This document shows, piece after piece, positions 48,100 through 61,128 of a stretch of 64,000 nt of DNA. Origin of the DNA: Choristoneura fumiferana (taxonomy: Eukaryota > Arthropoda > Insecta > Lepidoptera > Tortricidae); NCBI RefSeq assembly GCF_025370935.1, contig NC_133477.1, positions 17,100,144 to 17,164,143 of the forward strand, given 5' to 3'. Every line of letters begins with the position of its first letter. The stretch's first letter is position 1. Made by a program: the position numbers and the translations under genes. The notes beneath the pieces were generated by a model that was given only the letters and a program-made list of their open reading frames with translations, was not told the DNA's origin and did no database searches.

Positions 48100-48426
48100 C
48101 TGTAAATAAGTTAAAAATATATTTAATGTAAGAACAAACTATTGTATCTATTATCATTTCAATTGGCGTTGACATTTTAGCGCCGAAGTGAAAAATGCTG
48201 AACTTACAAATTCTCCTACTTTTGCACAATCCAAGTAATCATAATGAGATTCTTCAATGGACATCGAATTCTGGTTTTCGATCCCAATCTCGTCTTCCGT
48301 TGGCAGAGAAATCTTATTCGATAAGATGTCAACATCGATATTTGTTCGTTTTAATTTGCCACTCACATTCGCCACACTGAATATAATAAACAGGATCAAC
48401 GTAATGTTCCGTGAGCAATGCATCAT
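48019..48426 (-). CDS. Secreted six-cysteine knottin (ICK) precursor, 2 exons
   Basis: Exons 48208-48426 and 48019-48099, joined across a 108-bp phase-0 intron with a perfect GTAAGT donor and a TTTACAG acceptor, encode 99 aa. Residues 1-23 are a signal peptide (a Met-Met start, then a hydrophobic core ITLILFIIFSVA). An acidic Glu/Asp/Asn-rich propeptide follows. The mature end has six cysteines at residues 67, 74, 80, 81, 85 and 92, spaced C-x6-C-x5-CC-x3-C-x6-C, the inhibitor cystine knot pattern. Such folds serve as ion-channel toxins, protease inhibitors, antimicrobials and neutral secreted peptides, so the function here is unknown. The intron falls just before the second cysteine. Convergent with the GST gene. 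Confidence 0.75.
48208..48426 (-). CDS. Knottin exon 1
   Basis: 73 codons from the first of two adjacent ATGs. It encodes the signal peptide, the acidic propeptide and the first knot cysteine (residue 67), ending at a GTAAGT donor. Confidence 0.75.
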
Positions 48427-48511
48427 GTGTGCGATTACTTAGCAGTTGTTTGTTATACTACGGTATTGTGCTAATTGGGGCTATAAATGGGGCAAATTCA
48501 TAATGTAGAGA

Positions 48512-48567
48512 ATGGCGTGAAATATCCCAATAGATATGTAGTTTACGCCATTCTCTGTATACCTTAC
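48512..48567. repeat. Small inverted repeat upstream of knottin gene
   Basis: Arms AGAGAATGGCGT and ACGCCATTCTCT about 25 bp apart, 85 to 140 bp upstream of the start codon. It could be a regulatory palindrome or a MITE relic. Confidence 0.4.
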
Positions 48568-48599
48568 TTATCATAACGCTAATGACTGGCAGCGACGAC

Positions 48600-49039
48600 T
48601 AGGGTTGCCAACTTTTTTTACAAGAAATAAAGTAAGTATAGTTACATTTGAGAAGGGAAATAAACAGTATTTTAGATTTTTTTTAGAAAAAACAGTATTT
48701 TCTTCTTTTCATGTTTTTAAAGACAAACTTTTGGGTGCTTCTCGCACAACTTATCAATTTAGTTTCATTCTTAAAAGCCTCACAGACCGCGTCAGAATCA
48801 AAACTAAAATTAACATAAATAAGGAGGTAAATTTTTATTAAATTAAAATTAACAGATTCGTTCTGAACCACCACTATTGTGACTATATATGCTGCAGGTA
48901 CTGACTTAGTGTGTGATAGTGTTAGGCAATGTTGATGCTGAAAACAGTATTTCATACTTTATTTTAGTTCAACAGTAAAAAGTATAATGTAGTGAAAAAC
49001 AGTATAATACTGTTTTTAACAGTATAGTGGGCAACCCTA
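48600..49039. mobile_element. hAT-type MITE with 8-bp target duplication
   Basis: Terminal repeats TAGGGTTGCC and GGCAACCCTA are flanked on both sides by GCGACGAC (48592-48599 and 49040-49047), the 8-bp duplication characteristic of hAT elements. The 440-bp interior is AT-rich and non-coding. Confidence 0.8.
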
Positions 49040-49599
49040 GCGACGACGCTAGCAATGATTTCGTTCCGACCAATCATAAAGTAGTATCGTTGTATTAAAC
49101 ATAGCGAACGTTTTCAAGGTACTTAGCATCGATATTAAAAGGGTTTAGGTAAATTTTAAATAAATACGGGGACCTTTAGGTAAGTATATGTAGATTAGAT
49201 AGTAAATACTACGAAACGGGTAGACGACAGAATTCGTGGCAATAACGTACCTATAGGTACACAACACATTCACTTAAAATTAGGTAAAAAATATCTGCTA
49301 TGCCCTAAAATAGCTATTCTGAGTCTCACTCCTCAGACAATACAAAACGCGCATAGGTATCTATCTCTCTTCGGTGGAACCTACTTAGGTTACGGAGGGG
49401 AGTATAAATATATCCACTGTTTACCAATGCTGTTTACTATGTGTAAGCGTAATTTGTTGTCTTAATTCTTGATTATCTAATAATAATAATGAACTGAGCT
49501 GTCGAAGTTAATGAAAATCAAGAAAAACAAACACCATGTATTTGTATAAGTAGTTAATTTGTGCAATCAAGTATAGGTAGCTACGCAAAAATTGACAGA

Positions 49600-50168
49600 A
49601 TACCTTTTTAGGGTTACGGAGCCAAAATGGCAAAAACGGAACCCTTATAGTTTCGCCATGTCTGTCTGTCCGTCTTTGCTCAGGGACTATCAATGCTAGT
49701 AAGCTGTAATTTTGCACGGATATATATGTAAACTTTACCGTCAAAACGGTAAAAAAAATTTTTTTTAGTGTTCCATGGACGTAAAGTGGGGGTGTTTTTT
49801 TATTCTCATCCAACCCTATAGTTTTGCTAAGACGATTTTTCGATTTAGTGATTTTTTTGCGAAATATTCAACTTTAAAGTGCAAACTTTCTTTCTTCCCC
49901 CCCCCCAAATCTAAACCGGTGGGTGGAAAAATTTGAGAAAATTCAGAATGGTAGTAAGTATATCAAACTTTCAAGGAAAACTATAACGATTAGTTTGCTT
50001 TGCTTGAAAATTATTAGTAGTTAAGAGTAAATAGCACCTAAGGTATAAATATACGTAACTATGGAAATTCCATATAAAATACGAATCCTTAGAAAAATAT
50101 TACTTATTTTTTTCGTAATGGCTACGGAATCCTATTTCGGGCATGTCGACACGCTCTTGGCCGCTTTT
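49600..50168. repeat. Dispersed repeat (TTGGCCGCTTTTTT end)
   Basis: Related to 46540-47127 and 26320-26652, sharing GGGACTATCAATGCTAG and CTAAACCGGTGGGTGG. It lies about 180 bp left of the single n. Confidence 0.55.
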
Positions 50169-50346
50169 TTGCTGTAGGAAAATACGTTTCGCATACATTG
50201 CGCTGTGGGGACAGCGCGGAAGTTATGTGGGTGTGGGAGAGGTGGCACGATTTCCAATACATATTTACACAATCATGAGCGCTTGAAAGAAATAATTTGA
50301 AACTAAAAATCACATCTGTTTGACGTTTATTTGTTCTTTATTTGAG

Positions 50347-50347
50347 N
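50347..50347. other. Single ambiguous base at duplication boundary
   Basis: The only isolated n in the window. Homology to 26728 begins at the next base, which points to a join and not a random miscall. Confidence 0.9.
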
Positions 50348-53300
50348 AGCTATTAAACTTTGAAGTTTCCAACTTTTTGTTGGTTAGGTTAGGTTATATT
50401 AAATATACTGTCACAGGGACCGTTATCAAAGTGACTCTACCATACCGTAACCTAACCAAACTTAAGGTACTGTTACACTTACACATGCTAGTTACTAGCA
50501 CGAGCATGCTTCTATGAGCAATGCTACCTACTAGCATGTGTGGACAGGTGCTACTATTAAACATGCTTTTTGTGGCATACTTGGTACTACAGGTACTAGC
50601 ATGCTAGTAACGAGCATGTATGGCGGCCTTTAGACAAGTTGAAAAAACTCCCGACATTGTCATTTCAAAGTACTGAACCGATTTTAAAGGGACATGGCTA
50701 ATAAGCACCTCAAAGAAACTCATCATCATCATCCCAGCCTATATACGTCCCACTGCTGGGCACAGGCATCCTCTCAGAGTGAAAGGGCTTGGGCCGTAGA
50801 TCCCACGTGGGCCCAATGCGGATTGGGAACTTCACGCGCACCACCATTGAATTACTTCGCAAGTTTGTGCAGGTTTCCTCACGATGTTTTCCTTCAAAGC
50901 TCGTGGTAAAATTTTAATGTTATTTCGCACATGAATTTCGAAAAACTCGGAGTTGCGAGCTGGGGTTTGAACCCACGATCCTCTGCTTCAGAGGCGATAG
51001 GCCAAACCACAAGGCCACCACAGCTAGGAAACGCCCTTTCACGTAAAAGCATCAAAATCGGTCCATCCGTTTGAGAGCTACAATGCCACAGAGAGACAGA
51101 CATTGGCGTCAAGCTTATAACACCCTCTTTCGGTGCTTAGGTTAAAAATGATTCTCATGTAAGGGTTAAAAATGTCCGAATTAAAAAGTCAACCGATGCA
51201 ATATTACATCACTTCAAGATTCGAGTTATATTACAAAATAGACCCAGTTTTATCTGCACACATCGCCTATCAATCTTGTCATTCCAGAACGACATTTTGA
51301 TATTTTATCTTATCTAAGCGAATTGAAACAAAATTCATCAACGTTCTCTTTTTAAAACGCATAAATTTGAATCTACGTCAAACAAATGACAATTTTAACT
51401 ATAGTTTGTTTTGTCATTCGATTTTAGTTTAAGTTTTGAATGACATAGGATATGGCCAGTACGAAATATATCTCAGTTTAAATACTACGGTCGGTAAAGG
51501 ATTTTCAACACTGCTGGTAAGCAAAAAGGTTCAATATTAAAATTTGAGACGGTAGTCGATTTTAATGTTTTTTTTTATCGATTAAACTGGAAATGCCTTC
51601 ACGATATGATAACTATTTTAAATTCACGAGCGCGCGAAAGTATCGAAGGCCGTATGAGTAGGTACCTAATATGGAAATTGTATAATTAAATTACTGTATT
51701 ATTTAATATGATTACTGTTATCTGACTTTTAGCACATCTTGATATACTTGTCAACATTTCGCACTGTGGTTCACCGTGGTGTGAATGTTCTTCTTTTTTT
51801 TTTATTTAAACACAGTTTTTGAAATTATAGCTGCCAATTTTATAAATGCGAAAGCTTACTGTGTAGCTTATTTATTGTGTGTTTACTGGTCCTTGACACT
51901 GAAACAGGTGGGGATTTCAATGGAAACGGGTGGTTTATAGGTAGCTGCATTTTAGTGAATAATTACCGCGGGACTGGGAAATTAAGCATGCAAAATCCCA
52001 AAATTAGTCTTACCTGTCTAGAGACATGACATTTTGCAATGTTCTTCCATCATACAACGTAAATGAAGGAATTTCACATCTAATTGAGATTGTCTAAACT
52101 TTAAAAAAATACCTAAATCAGAACCCTTTTTTTATTAATTATTAAAGTTATTTTGGTTGATGCCGTCAAAGTTTAATATAGTTCTGCCACACCAATGCTT
52201 ATTTTATAAAATTGATCTGTATGCGTATGTTGAGCTCCAGCATTATTTTATTTTTTATCTGTGGTGAAGTGGCAAACTGTCACTAGCTAGTCGCAAGCAA
52301 ACCTATATTGCAAGGAGAGCTTGCATCATAAATCAATGCAACGTAGCGCACAACTGCACTAAATAAATCATGCACGCATGATAGAATGATAATTTTATTA
52401 AATACATATCAGACATACTCGTAGTAGTCATTCATTGAATTTAGGATAATTAGTGATAATTAGTCCATTAAATTCGTTTTAATGTTTCGTTTTTCGCTTG
52501 TGGAACCAGAGGTTAAAATATACTATTAACTTAAGTCCGCTCTTACGTCGAGTCCATTCTGTATTCGTAACCATGATACTCGTACACATACGAAGTACCT
52601 ATGACGCGTTATTATTGTGGTTCAATACAATACACTTGGTTAAGTACCTATATCTATTGAATGTTCCCACGGTGTACAGTCGTACGCGCACGCTGCATAA
52701 ATTAAATTGTTTAGAACACAAGCCTAACACGGTGTCTTTATTAAAATATATAAAGATAATTGTCATAACTTTAAAATGCGTCAATAACGTAATTATTAAA
52801 AATGTAAAACTTAAACTTACGTTAAAGTTAAAAATTATTAAATATTAAATATTGTACTTAGACTTTGAAAAGGAAAGTACCGTGAGGCTCACCCATTTTA
52901 AATGCAACCGCCGTGTCGCGTTGCTCCCAGAAGAAGGGTTACGGATTAGCCCGAAACATGTCGAGCTAAACTCAATTTCAGACGAGAGTTATCAGTTTTG
53001 TTATCATTTAAAGTTGTAAGTAAGGCTTGACAGGGTTGAGGAAGTATATTCCGTTTGAAGCGCATAATCCGTAATATCCCATGCCTAGTACTGGTAGTTA
53101 TCTACGTAGGTATATTGTAATTAAGGGAAGGGGAGGGAAGGGTTTGTATGTAGGTATGTATGTATGTAAACTCTTTATTGCACATAAATATAAAATAAAA
53201 ATACACAGAAAGGAGAGCAAAGGCAAAGGGTTTGGCTCTCATGCTTAGTGAAAGTCATAATGTAATGTTTGTCATAACTCTCTTTTCTCTGAATCCATCA

Positions 53301-56300
53301 ATAGGGATGTTGATACATTAAAAAATAATTCGAAGGCACGGCTCCAGTAAAAAAACGCTTTATTTTAGCCCTGAAAACCAGATTAATTTTCGATTAACTG
53401 CAAAATTAGATTTTTTGTTGCTTTAAAACCAATAAATAGTTAGTTGATTGAGTTAGCGAACAAGTGACATCATATGTTGCTATTTCCATTCAAACTCTAT
53501 GGGAGAATTGTGTTTAGACAGGTCATAAAAAGTACGTCAGTTGATTGGTGGAGTCAACGTCCCTGTTAGTCAGAATTGACATAAAATAAAATTAACCTAA
53601 CCTATAGAGTTCTACAGGATATTCATTTAAATATTTCTGAAAAACTTACGGTTTAGGTGGGAAAAAATTATGTCTAACAAAAATTATGACAAACACACAT
53701 TATTACATTATGCTTTTATTATAAATTAAGTTGTACTATAACGTAGCTGTATTTACCCGTTGAGTGTACATATTTTAGCTGACAGTACAGAGACGGATGT
53801 GGGCGGGACCTTGGGAAAAAATCCTTAAGCAGAATTCGTTCGGTGAAATACAATGCTTTGGCCCAAACTATTAACTGTGACTAACAAGACCCAGTTCTTG
53901 AGGTTAATGCAATTAAAATTGAACGGAAAAGGTCGTGCGCGTAAGAATATCCTGACGTGATTATTACTGATTATGTTTACTTGAAAAGTATATATTTAAC
54001 GAGAAAATTTTACTGAGAAATTAATTGTGTCTTGTTTTTTAGAGTTAAACTACTGGAAAATAGTAGCTGCCCTACAGTCACCAGCAATAATATCTGACAC
54101 GGCAAAGCGTGCATAAATATCTGAAACGGGTCTATTTCTAAGGCCGGATGTCAGATATTTTTGCTTGCGCCGCAGATAATCAATGTAGGTGACTGTACAG
54201 TCACGCCAAGTGAATATTATAATTTGATTTATTAACAAAATGTTCAACGAAATCTAAGATATAAATAAAGAGAAATCTAAATTTCGAATCAGCACCCTAT
54301 AAGCGCCAGAGGTGTCCTACCAACTAGACTACCGGGGAACCCCACCAACTAATCGGAAGTCTTAATCTGTTGCGTACGCCAATAGTGGTGAATCCCGTCA
54401 GAGGACTCAAAACGCATTTTCTTTTTTTTATTACACCTAGTGAATGTTGCGACGTCAAACGGATTTACTTCGTAAGATTAAAAATATTTTACCAAACCAT
54501 ATTTTAGGTTCATAGGTATTATTATGAATTACAACATCATCACTGTTCCTTATGTCACAGTGCAAGGGCCAACACTGGGCTGAGATTCTAAATTAGTTTA
54601 ATTCTGTGTGCCTATTCCTGTAGGTATTTTTTACGCAACCTTGGTTGATAAAGCTGTGTTAAATACTTGTGATGTATAGATACTATCATTTAATAATATT
54701 GTAAATCTGTTTTAAAAAAATATACCTCGTTGAGTTTCTTGCCGGATTCTTCTCAACAGAGGCTTTCCCGAACCGGTGTTAGATTTTTTTGACATTCATA
54801 AGTGTTTGTGTTATAGCCTAAATTGAATAAATATATTTTGACTTTGACTTTCATAGCAAGCAAGGGTAAGGCCCGCCTAATGGTAAGCGGCTACCGTAGC
54901 CTTTGGATGCCTCCAACTCCAGGGCGCCTGCATGCGCGTTGCCGAAAAATGTTTAAAACGTATACCTACCTAGACCTACCTACTGCCTTCTTGAAGAACC
55001 ATACACTGTAAGTAATCTCTCGGAAAAATCTCGGTACCCACAGAATTCATTCTTCACAGTAGCTTCATATAATGAGCGGTAAAAAATCAGACCCTCAAGT
55101 GTATGCAGCAATTTTGTATGTAGAGTGGAAGGTATTTACTATCTGTACTAATGACTAACAGATTTACAACTGACTTTTATCTCATCAAAAATTACAAGTT
55201 CCATACAGGCGCGGTTTGAGGGGAGGAGGGATTGCAATCCACACTCGAGGGTTGTAATTGTGACTGCGCCTGATTCTGTAATACCTAACAACCAATTTAC
55301 ATATTCATAGCACAATTCCAATCAACCAGGCAAGTACTTAAACTCTGAATAACAATGTCACATTAGCTGCCAAAAGTAAATCGATAATCGAATGCTCGAT
55401 TTGAGCTTAGCCGTGGGTGCCTTGCAAGGCCACTAGCGCCAAACCTGCCGCCTCCATTTGTCAAAATCGACGCAGGCGCCGGTCTGCATAATATGTAGAT
55501 CAGGTGATAGTGTAGAAAGTACATTGCTTTGTTAGAAATAAACTAATTGGATTCCCAGAGATGCGTGTGGATGTAGAATACAATAACGGTACGTCATTGG
55601 CTTTTATGACGTCGATAGGTAATTAAAAAAAGTCCTAGTGATTAGATTTTGGCCTAGTGATTTGACCTATGGCCTCTCATGCAGATGTTCGTGGCTAGGA
55701 GGCCAGGCTCGCACCTCTGAGTTTCTTGGGATTTATGTACGAAATTACCACTTTCAAAATTACTACCATCAGCTTTAACGGTGAAGAAAAACATTGCTAA
55801 ATATCGAATTAGGTAATAACTTGGTTCTTCGTAGGTACGCTATACGAATGAGGTACAGCTGTTTGTATGAAACCGTAAGTTTTTCAAACACGAAAACGTC
55901 TTAACTTAGTGTGTAACTGTATAAATTAATGAAAACCTAAATATTTTATTGTGTATACCTGTGACAGCGCAGGACTTACATTTAGCATGGGCTAGATAAT
56001 TTTTGCGAGGTCCTATGATAGAAGACTGCACATTAGATGATGGTTTTTAATTGTCAATAAAAACAGAAACTTTCGTGGGGCGAGGTCCTAGTCTGCGGCC
56101 CACACCGCCTATGCTTTACTTTACAAGTGTATCTAAAAATAAATGTGCTATCTGGAGGAATTAATGGTTTGTCCCCTCTACCATAATTTTTCGTTGAAAC
56201 TCCTGTAGCAAACTGTCACAGAACATATTAACGCTGATTAAAAACCATTACCCATAGATAAGGTAGAGTGAGTTACGACAGCGTCACCGCTTAGCACATG

Positions 56301-57429
56301 TGGGACTGATATTGCAAGTGATTGAAGTAAGCCGCAGATTATGCGCTTTGATACAAAGATTACCTACTGATTACACACTAGAGTAGAGTTACTTGGTAAA
56401 TTACTTGGTTATACTCTAGATCAAATGTGATAGACTTTTATATATATTCTTTAAAAACGAACAAATGTTTATTAACGGTTTTTTAAGAAAATAAAAGTCT
56501 ATCACGAATAATTATTGGAGTAGACACATTAACTATATTAGGAAGAGTTCTATCAGAGCACATTTTTTATTTTCATTAAATTTTTAAGGAAAAATTGAGA
56601 AAAACTAACAAAAATGCAACGTTGCCAGCTCAGCAGGTATAAACGCTCTTAAGAGCGCGCCGAGGTTCTAGCGCATTTATTGCATTCATTAAATCCCTTG
56701 CTGTAATCATTACTACTTAGTAAAGGTTTACTTTTGAAAATGATATGTAAGATATTTGAGGATTTTCTCTAGAAAACATACACTGTAGAAACACGATTAC
56801 ATGTAGTTCGTTCGATAGAAAAAAAATCAAAGTCGTCTCTACTGATGGACTTATGATATATTTTTAGGAATGTGGCTTAGTTATAGGGCCTCAGAAAGTT
56901 TCGTAGATTCGGCATTGATTTTTAAAATAAATAAATATCAAGGGACAATTCGAACCAATTGACCTAGTCCCAAAGTAAGCTTAGCAAAGCTTGTGTTATG
57001 AGTACCTACTAAGCAACGGATAAATATAATTATATAGATACATACTTAAATACATATTAAACACCCAAGACCCGAGAACAAACATTAGTATTTTTCATAC
57101 AAATATCTGCCCCAGACACGGGAATCGAACCCGGGACCTTAAGCTTCGTAGTCAGGTTCTCTAACCACTAGGCCATATGGTCGTCTAATAATAAATAATT
57201 CTATATCATCTAAATAATTTTATATTTGTCTCTAGCACTGTGTATCGAATTACGTTAAATGTCATTACCACACGGTTCTGTAATGGTCTAGGAAACAAAT
57301 TGGTGGACTGTAGGTACCTACTTGCCATGTGATAAATAAGCTTTTTGTTAAAATTTCATTTATGATACAAGCTTTTTTGCTGACTGTAATTTGTGTTGAC
57401 TGTACTTGCATTTTCATTCAAACTACATT
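50348..57429. repeat. Duplicated block, right copy
   Basis: Collinear with 26728-38821 but lacking the two Helitron-like elements, the 409-bp TIR element and the ~530-bp segment. It continues past 57429 into sequence that the left copy loses to the gap. It contains the SINEs at 50719-51028 and 56924-57185, the MITE near 54075-54199 and the tail at 54700-54853. No gene recognised. Confidence 0.85.
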
Positions 57430-57679
57430 TCCGAACCAAATTTTAAGTCGATGCCATTAACCGTTGAGGAGTTCCGTTTTGAAGAGACGATCCTGGCTGG
57501 ATCACCATTATGTGGGATGTCACTACCAGATTATTGTATTGTCACCAGATATACATAAGTATGCCGCATTTCAAGTCAATCCAATCACCGGAAGTGGATC
57601 AAATTCAACTTGCAAGATTTGACCCGCACATACATAAGCACATAAGGTAGGTACATTGCAAGTTAAATAAAAGCTTGTA
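57366..57679. mobile_element. MITE with TACAAGCTTTT termini
   Basis: TACAAGCTTTT at the left and AAAAGCTTGTA at the right. The interior has TTCCGTTTTGAAGAGACGAT and AAGATTTGACCC blocks. This is the intact counterpart of the copy cut at 38757-38821. Confidence 0.7.
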
Positions 57680-58071
57680 ATAGGTAATCAATCCAAATGT
57701 CTATCGACTGTTTCATACCGGTATTGTTTTAAATACGATTAGATGTAGACAGATTCAAGTAGATAACCCAATGACTCATAATATCACATTCACATACGTA
57801 GGTTACGATTTATATCACCGGAGCAGAGGTCAACCGGGTATGATATTGACCTGATCGATTAATGCATTGAACATTTTTGGTCGGCTTAATTAAATGCAGC
57901 TAAGGTTAGGATACATACACAGGTCTATAGTGAACAAGGTCAAAACGACAGTTTTAATAATCTGGGAAATCAAGGCTGAACGTGAAAATAATCAACATCA
58001 TTGACATCAGTTGGAAGACGTCCACTGTTGCCGGACGCTGAATCGAAACGAGTCTAATATCAGTCTCTCAA

Positions 58072-58165
58072 AGGGCCGGCAACGCACGCTTTCCGTGTTG
58101 CGGGTGTCCATGGCCGGCGGTGATTGCTTTCCATCAAATGATCATGCTCCTTTGCCTTACTTATA
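58072..58165 (+). repeat. SINE tail fragment
   Basis: GGCCGGCAACGCACGCTTTC, GTTGCGGGTGTCCATGGC and ACCATCA-like segments, related to 10550-10640 in the opposite orientation. Confidence 0.55.
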
Positions 58166-58700
58166 TAAAAAAATAACTTGCATCTGCCGATTGTTGTCAG
58201 TCCACCCAGTGCGAGCCCCCCTACGTTTCCTCTTCCGATTCGTGGTCGCAACTCGAAGACCTTTCTTCCCCAACACCGAACACCAAAATTTCTGCCTTTT
58301 GGTATACATCTACCTACACTGTACAAAAATTTCGTACTTAGATTGGGTACAGTCAACTACAAAAAGATCCATAGGGCCAAAGTTACAAAAATATGTATAT
58401 GCGACTTAATTGACTTGACCTTATTGACTTAAACATTATGGTCGTGTTTACATATTTTTTTTAAATTTGACCGTATCGATATCTTTGTAGATGACTGTAC
58501 TTACTTTACTTTGTAGTTTGATGATTGTGACATGAATAATAATTCAACGAAGAAATTTAATAATAGATTTAGCAGTGCCAGAACAAAATGAATTAAGAAA
58601 ACGACTCACGAAGTTGTTGTCTAAAAAAATCTATTTCATGACTACTTTGTTCTTAGAACACTTGAAAATTCGAGGTCAAAACTAAGAAATGTTCATGGAG

Positions 58701-58708
58701 TATAAATA
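58701..58708 (+). promoter_or_regulatory. TATA-box candidate without assigned gene
   Basis: GAGTATAAATAGCTC is a near-ideal TATA box, and an Inr-like ATCAGTTA follows near 58747. The first ATG downstream opens a 4-codon frame and the next a 42-codon frame (about 58871-58999), neither recognised. An exon 1 of an unseen gene or a fossil promoter are both possible. Confidence 0.25.
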
Positions 58709-59802
58709 GCTCAAGTCACTCAAATCCTTGCACTGATATATATTATTATCAGTTATCTCACACGCGTGCAATATCAACTAGCAACTATCTGGCTGGACTG
58801 ATTTATCCAACAGCTAGCTGGACTATTAATTGGTTAGATTTATGTCTAGTTTCTAGACCAAATTCGTGTCAATGTGGTCGCAAATCAATGTAACCGCGCG
58901 GGACCGAGCACGCTGGGTTTTGCCCTACACCAAAGTTTCCGAAAGTGGTTCAATGGAGTCAGATGTTCGTCAAATGGAGAAACGAGGGTCCACGTAGACT
59001 TGAAAAACATGGGGGTTTTAAGAGTTTTCGGAATATATAATAAATTTAGCAGCAGGGGATCTACCGATAACAGTAAGACAAGAGTAAAACTTTGAAAGTG
59101 GTCTACGAGAAAAGAGTTCGGGAACCTGTGCCCTACGATTCCCTTTCTAGCCAGTATGCGTAAGGAAAAGTTCTTCAATAAACGTTAGTGTGCTTCGGCC
59201 ACAGAAATCAGTTCAAACTGTGCACCGATTAGTCGATTTATCATATTTAATTGGACATGCGGTAACGACGTATTGCATGTATGACAAGATGCCTTGGTAG
59301 CTGCTAATAACTTTAATGTGTTGGGAAATTTAGCGCGACAGGGATCTAATATTGATAATTGCGTTCCCACCAGTGGCGGCGTAATAGGGGGGAGGGGGGC
59401 GGAGGATACCAGAACCAAGGGGGTGCCAAAGACATTTTTTGTACGTACCCTTTTTTATTCGCTCTTGGAATAAATACGGTTGTGGGTTCCATCACATACC
59501 TAGGTACAACCCCTAGGACATATCTTTGTTGGTGGAAAATTTTAACGCTACCTGAATATAAAGATAGGAAAACTTTCTCAAATAAAACGTTTCTTTATTT
59601 GGAAAAGAAACAAAACTGCCTTTTGACAATACGAGTACTTAGCTTTTCTATTTTAAAAACTTTTTCCTTTACTATTTTACGATTAGTTAGAATAAAAAAA
59701 AAAAATATTGAATCAGGCGTTACTTTGCGGAGGTCCATATCAATGAACTAAAAGAAACAAAAAAGAAGCCCAAGGTGGCGGGTGAGCAAAGAAATTCTGT
59801 TA

Positions 59803-60030
59803 GAATTCGTGTCTGTACTCCTGTCCAGTGGTAGTGTAGGGTAAGGCACGCAGCACGGAATGCTGAGGACCTGGGTTCGATTCCCAGCGCTGGTCTCTTT
59901 TTCTGGTTTTTCTGTGCATCTATGTTTCAGTGTGTATTTTCGATATGGATTTTACGGGATGACCGTAAAAGTAACAAAATTTGGACTTGAAATAAAAAAT
60001 ACAAAGACTCTAAAAACCAATCTTAAATTC
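59803..60030 (+). mobile_element. tRNA-derived SINE (family B), longer copy
   Basis: Head GTCCAGTGGTAGTGTAGG and GGGTTCGATTCCCAGCGCTG, then TTTTTCTGTGCATC, ACGGGATGACCGTAAAAGTA and AATACAAAGACTC. It is the most complete copy of the family at 8555-8700. Confidence 0.75.
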
Positions 60031-61128
60031 TGATAGTTTATGCCATGAAAGTATATGATTTTTTTATTTCATTTATTTAGTTCGTTCCCAGATATGGCGA
60101 GTGAATCGATCAATGTTTTGTTAATATTTAAAAGTAATAAAATATTTTCTTTTAGTAAATTTTCCCATCTTCACCATTTCAACTGCTTTCCTTCCAAGAG
60201 TGACTAAACATTTCCATTTTATGTACATTTTTATCCTCCAAGGAGATTTACCCTCTAGTAAGGCTAGCGCAGGCGATAAATCGTCACTACATTGATAATC
60301 TATATTAATAATTTCGTCAAGGGGTGCGGTAGACTCGAATGAAATGCACATCAAATGAAGAGCGTAAAAAATTTGTCAATCCGAGTCGACAACTTGTAAT
60401 AATATTAATATCAATTTTGTTGACGTATTGATTTGAGATACGAGATTTTTTCAAAGTAGTGACGAAATGGTAGCGTCAAAGTTAAAAGGAAACTAGAATA
60501 AGTTTAAATAATTTATTTCATTTTTATTCCGCTTTTAAATATGCTATTACAAACGTAATTTTCAAAATATGCGTCTATATACCAAACCAAATTAAAACAA
60601 GTTAGATAAATAAGGGATTACTACATAAACTATAAATGCTTTCTATCACTAGATTAGTCCACTAAATTATGTTATGTGGTATGTTACTTTACAGTGGGAT
60701 TTTGACAAGTATTAATGATAATGGTTTAACTAGCATTACAATTACAGGTCAATTCACAAGAGCTATAATCGAGCTATTTCTAATATTACAATACAACTTG
60801 TTATTTCGTAAAATTACAAGGCATTTTTTTTTTCAGTGCAACAGTGCACGAGATACGAAAAACACATAACTTCCTCATGGAAAACAAAGTTACTTTACTT
60901 GTTTCAGCGAGTATCGCTCATGTTAGTAAATAAATAAATGTTTATATTCAAATACAATCCGAAGAATTAAGCACCTCAGACTCTTTTTGAAGTCCGCTAA
61001 AAAAATCATTAGACGCTGTTCATCTAATCACGGATAGACCAGAATATAGTGCAGCTGTCGGCAACATGAGGCAAATTATTAACAGGTGCAGCTCGGCTCT
61101 ACTCTACCCCATTTTACCACTTGGCCCG
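60031..61128. other. Unassigned stretch with one ORF
   Basis: The minus strand has an unbroken 77-codon frame at 60121-60354 with varied residue use but no recognisable domain or splice context. The rest is AT-rich with no repeat termini. Confidence 0.3.

Noticed and set aside
50694..51112. 72-codon frames repeated at 29130-29596
   Set aside because: They are translations of the SINE shared by both block copies, not genes.
58060..58409. 132- and 98-codon frames on opposite strands
   Set aside because: Both run through a SINE tail and a simple AT-rich region. No coding signature.
59185..59418. Possible second relic of the Sec15 exon (KFPNTLKLLAATK)
   Set aside because: Similarity to the IFPEHIRVAAVRAAT segment is limited to a few residues and the nucleotide match is broken. 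Too weak to claim.
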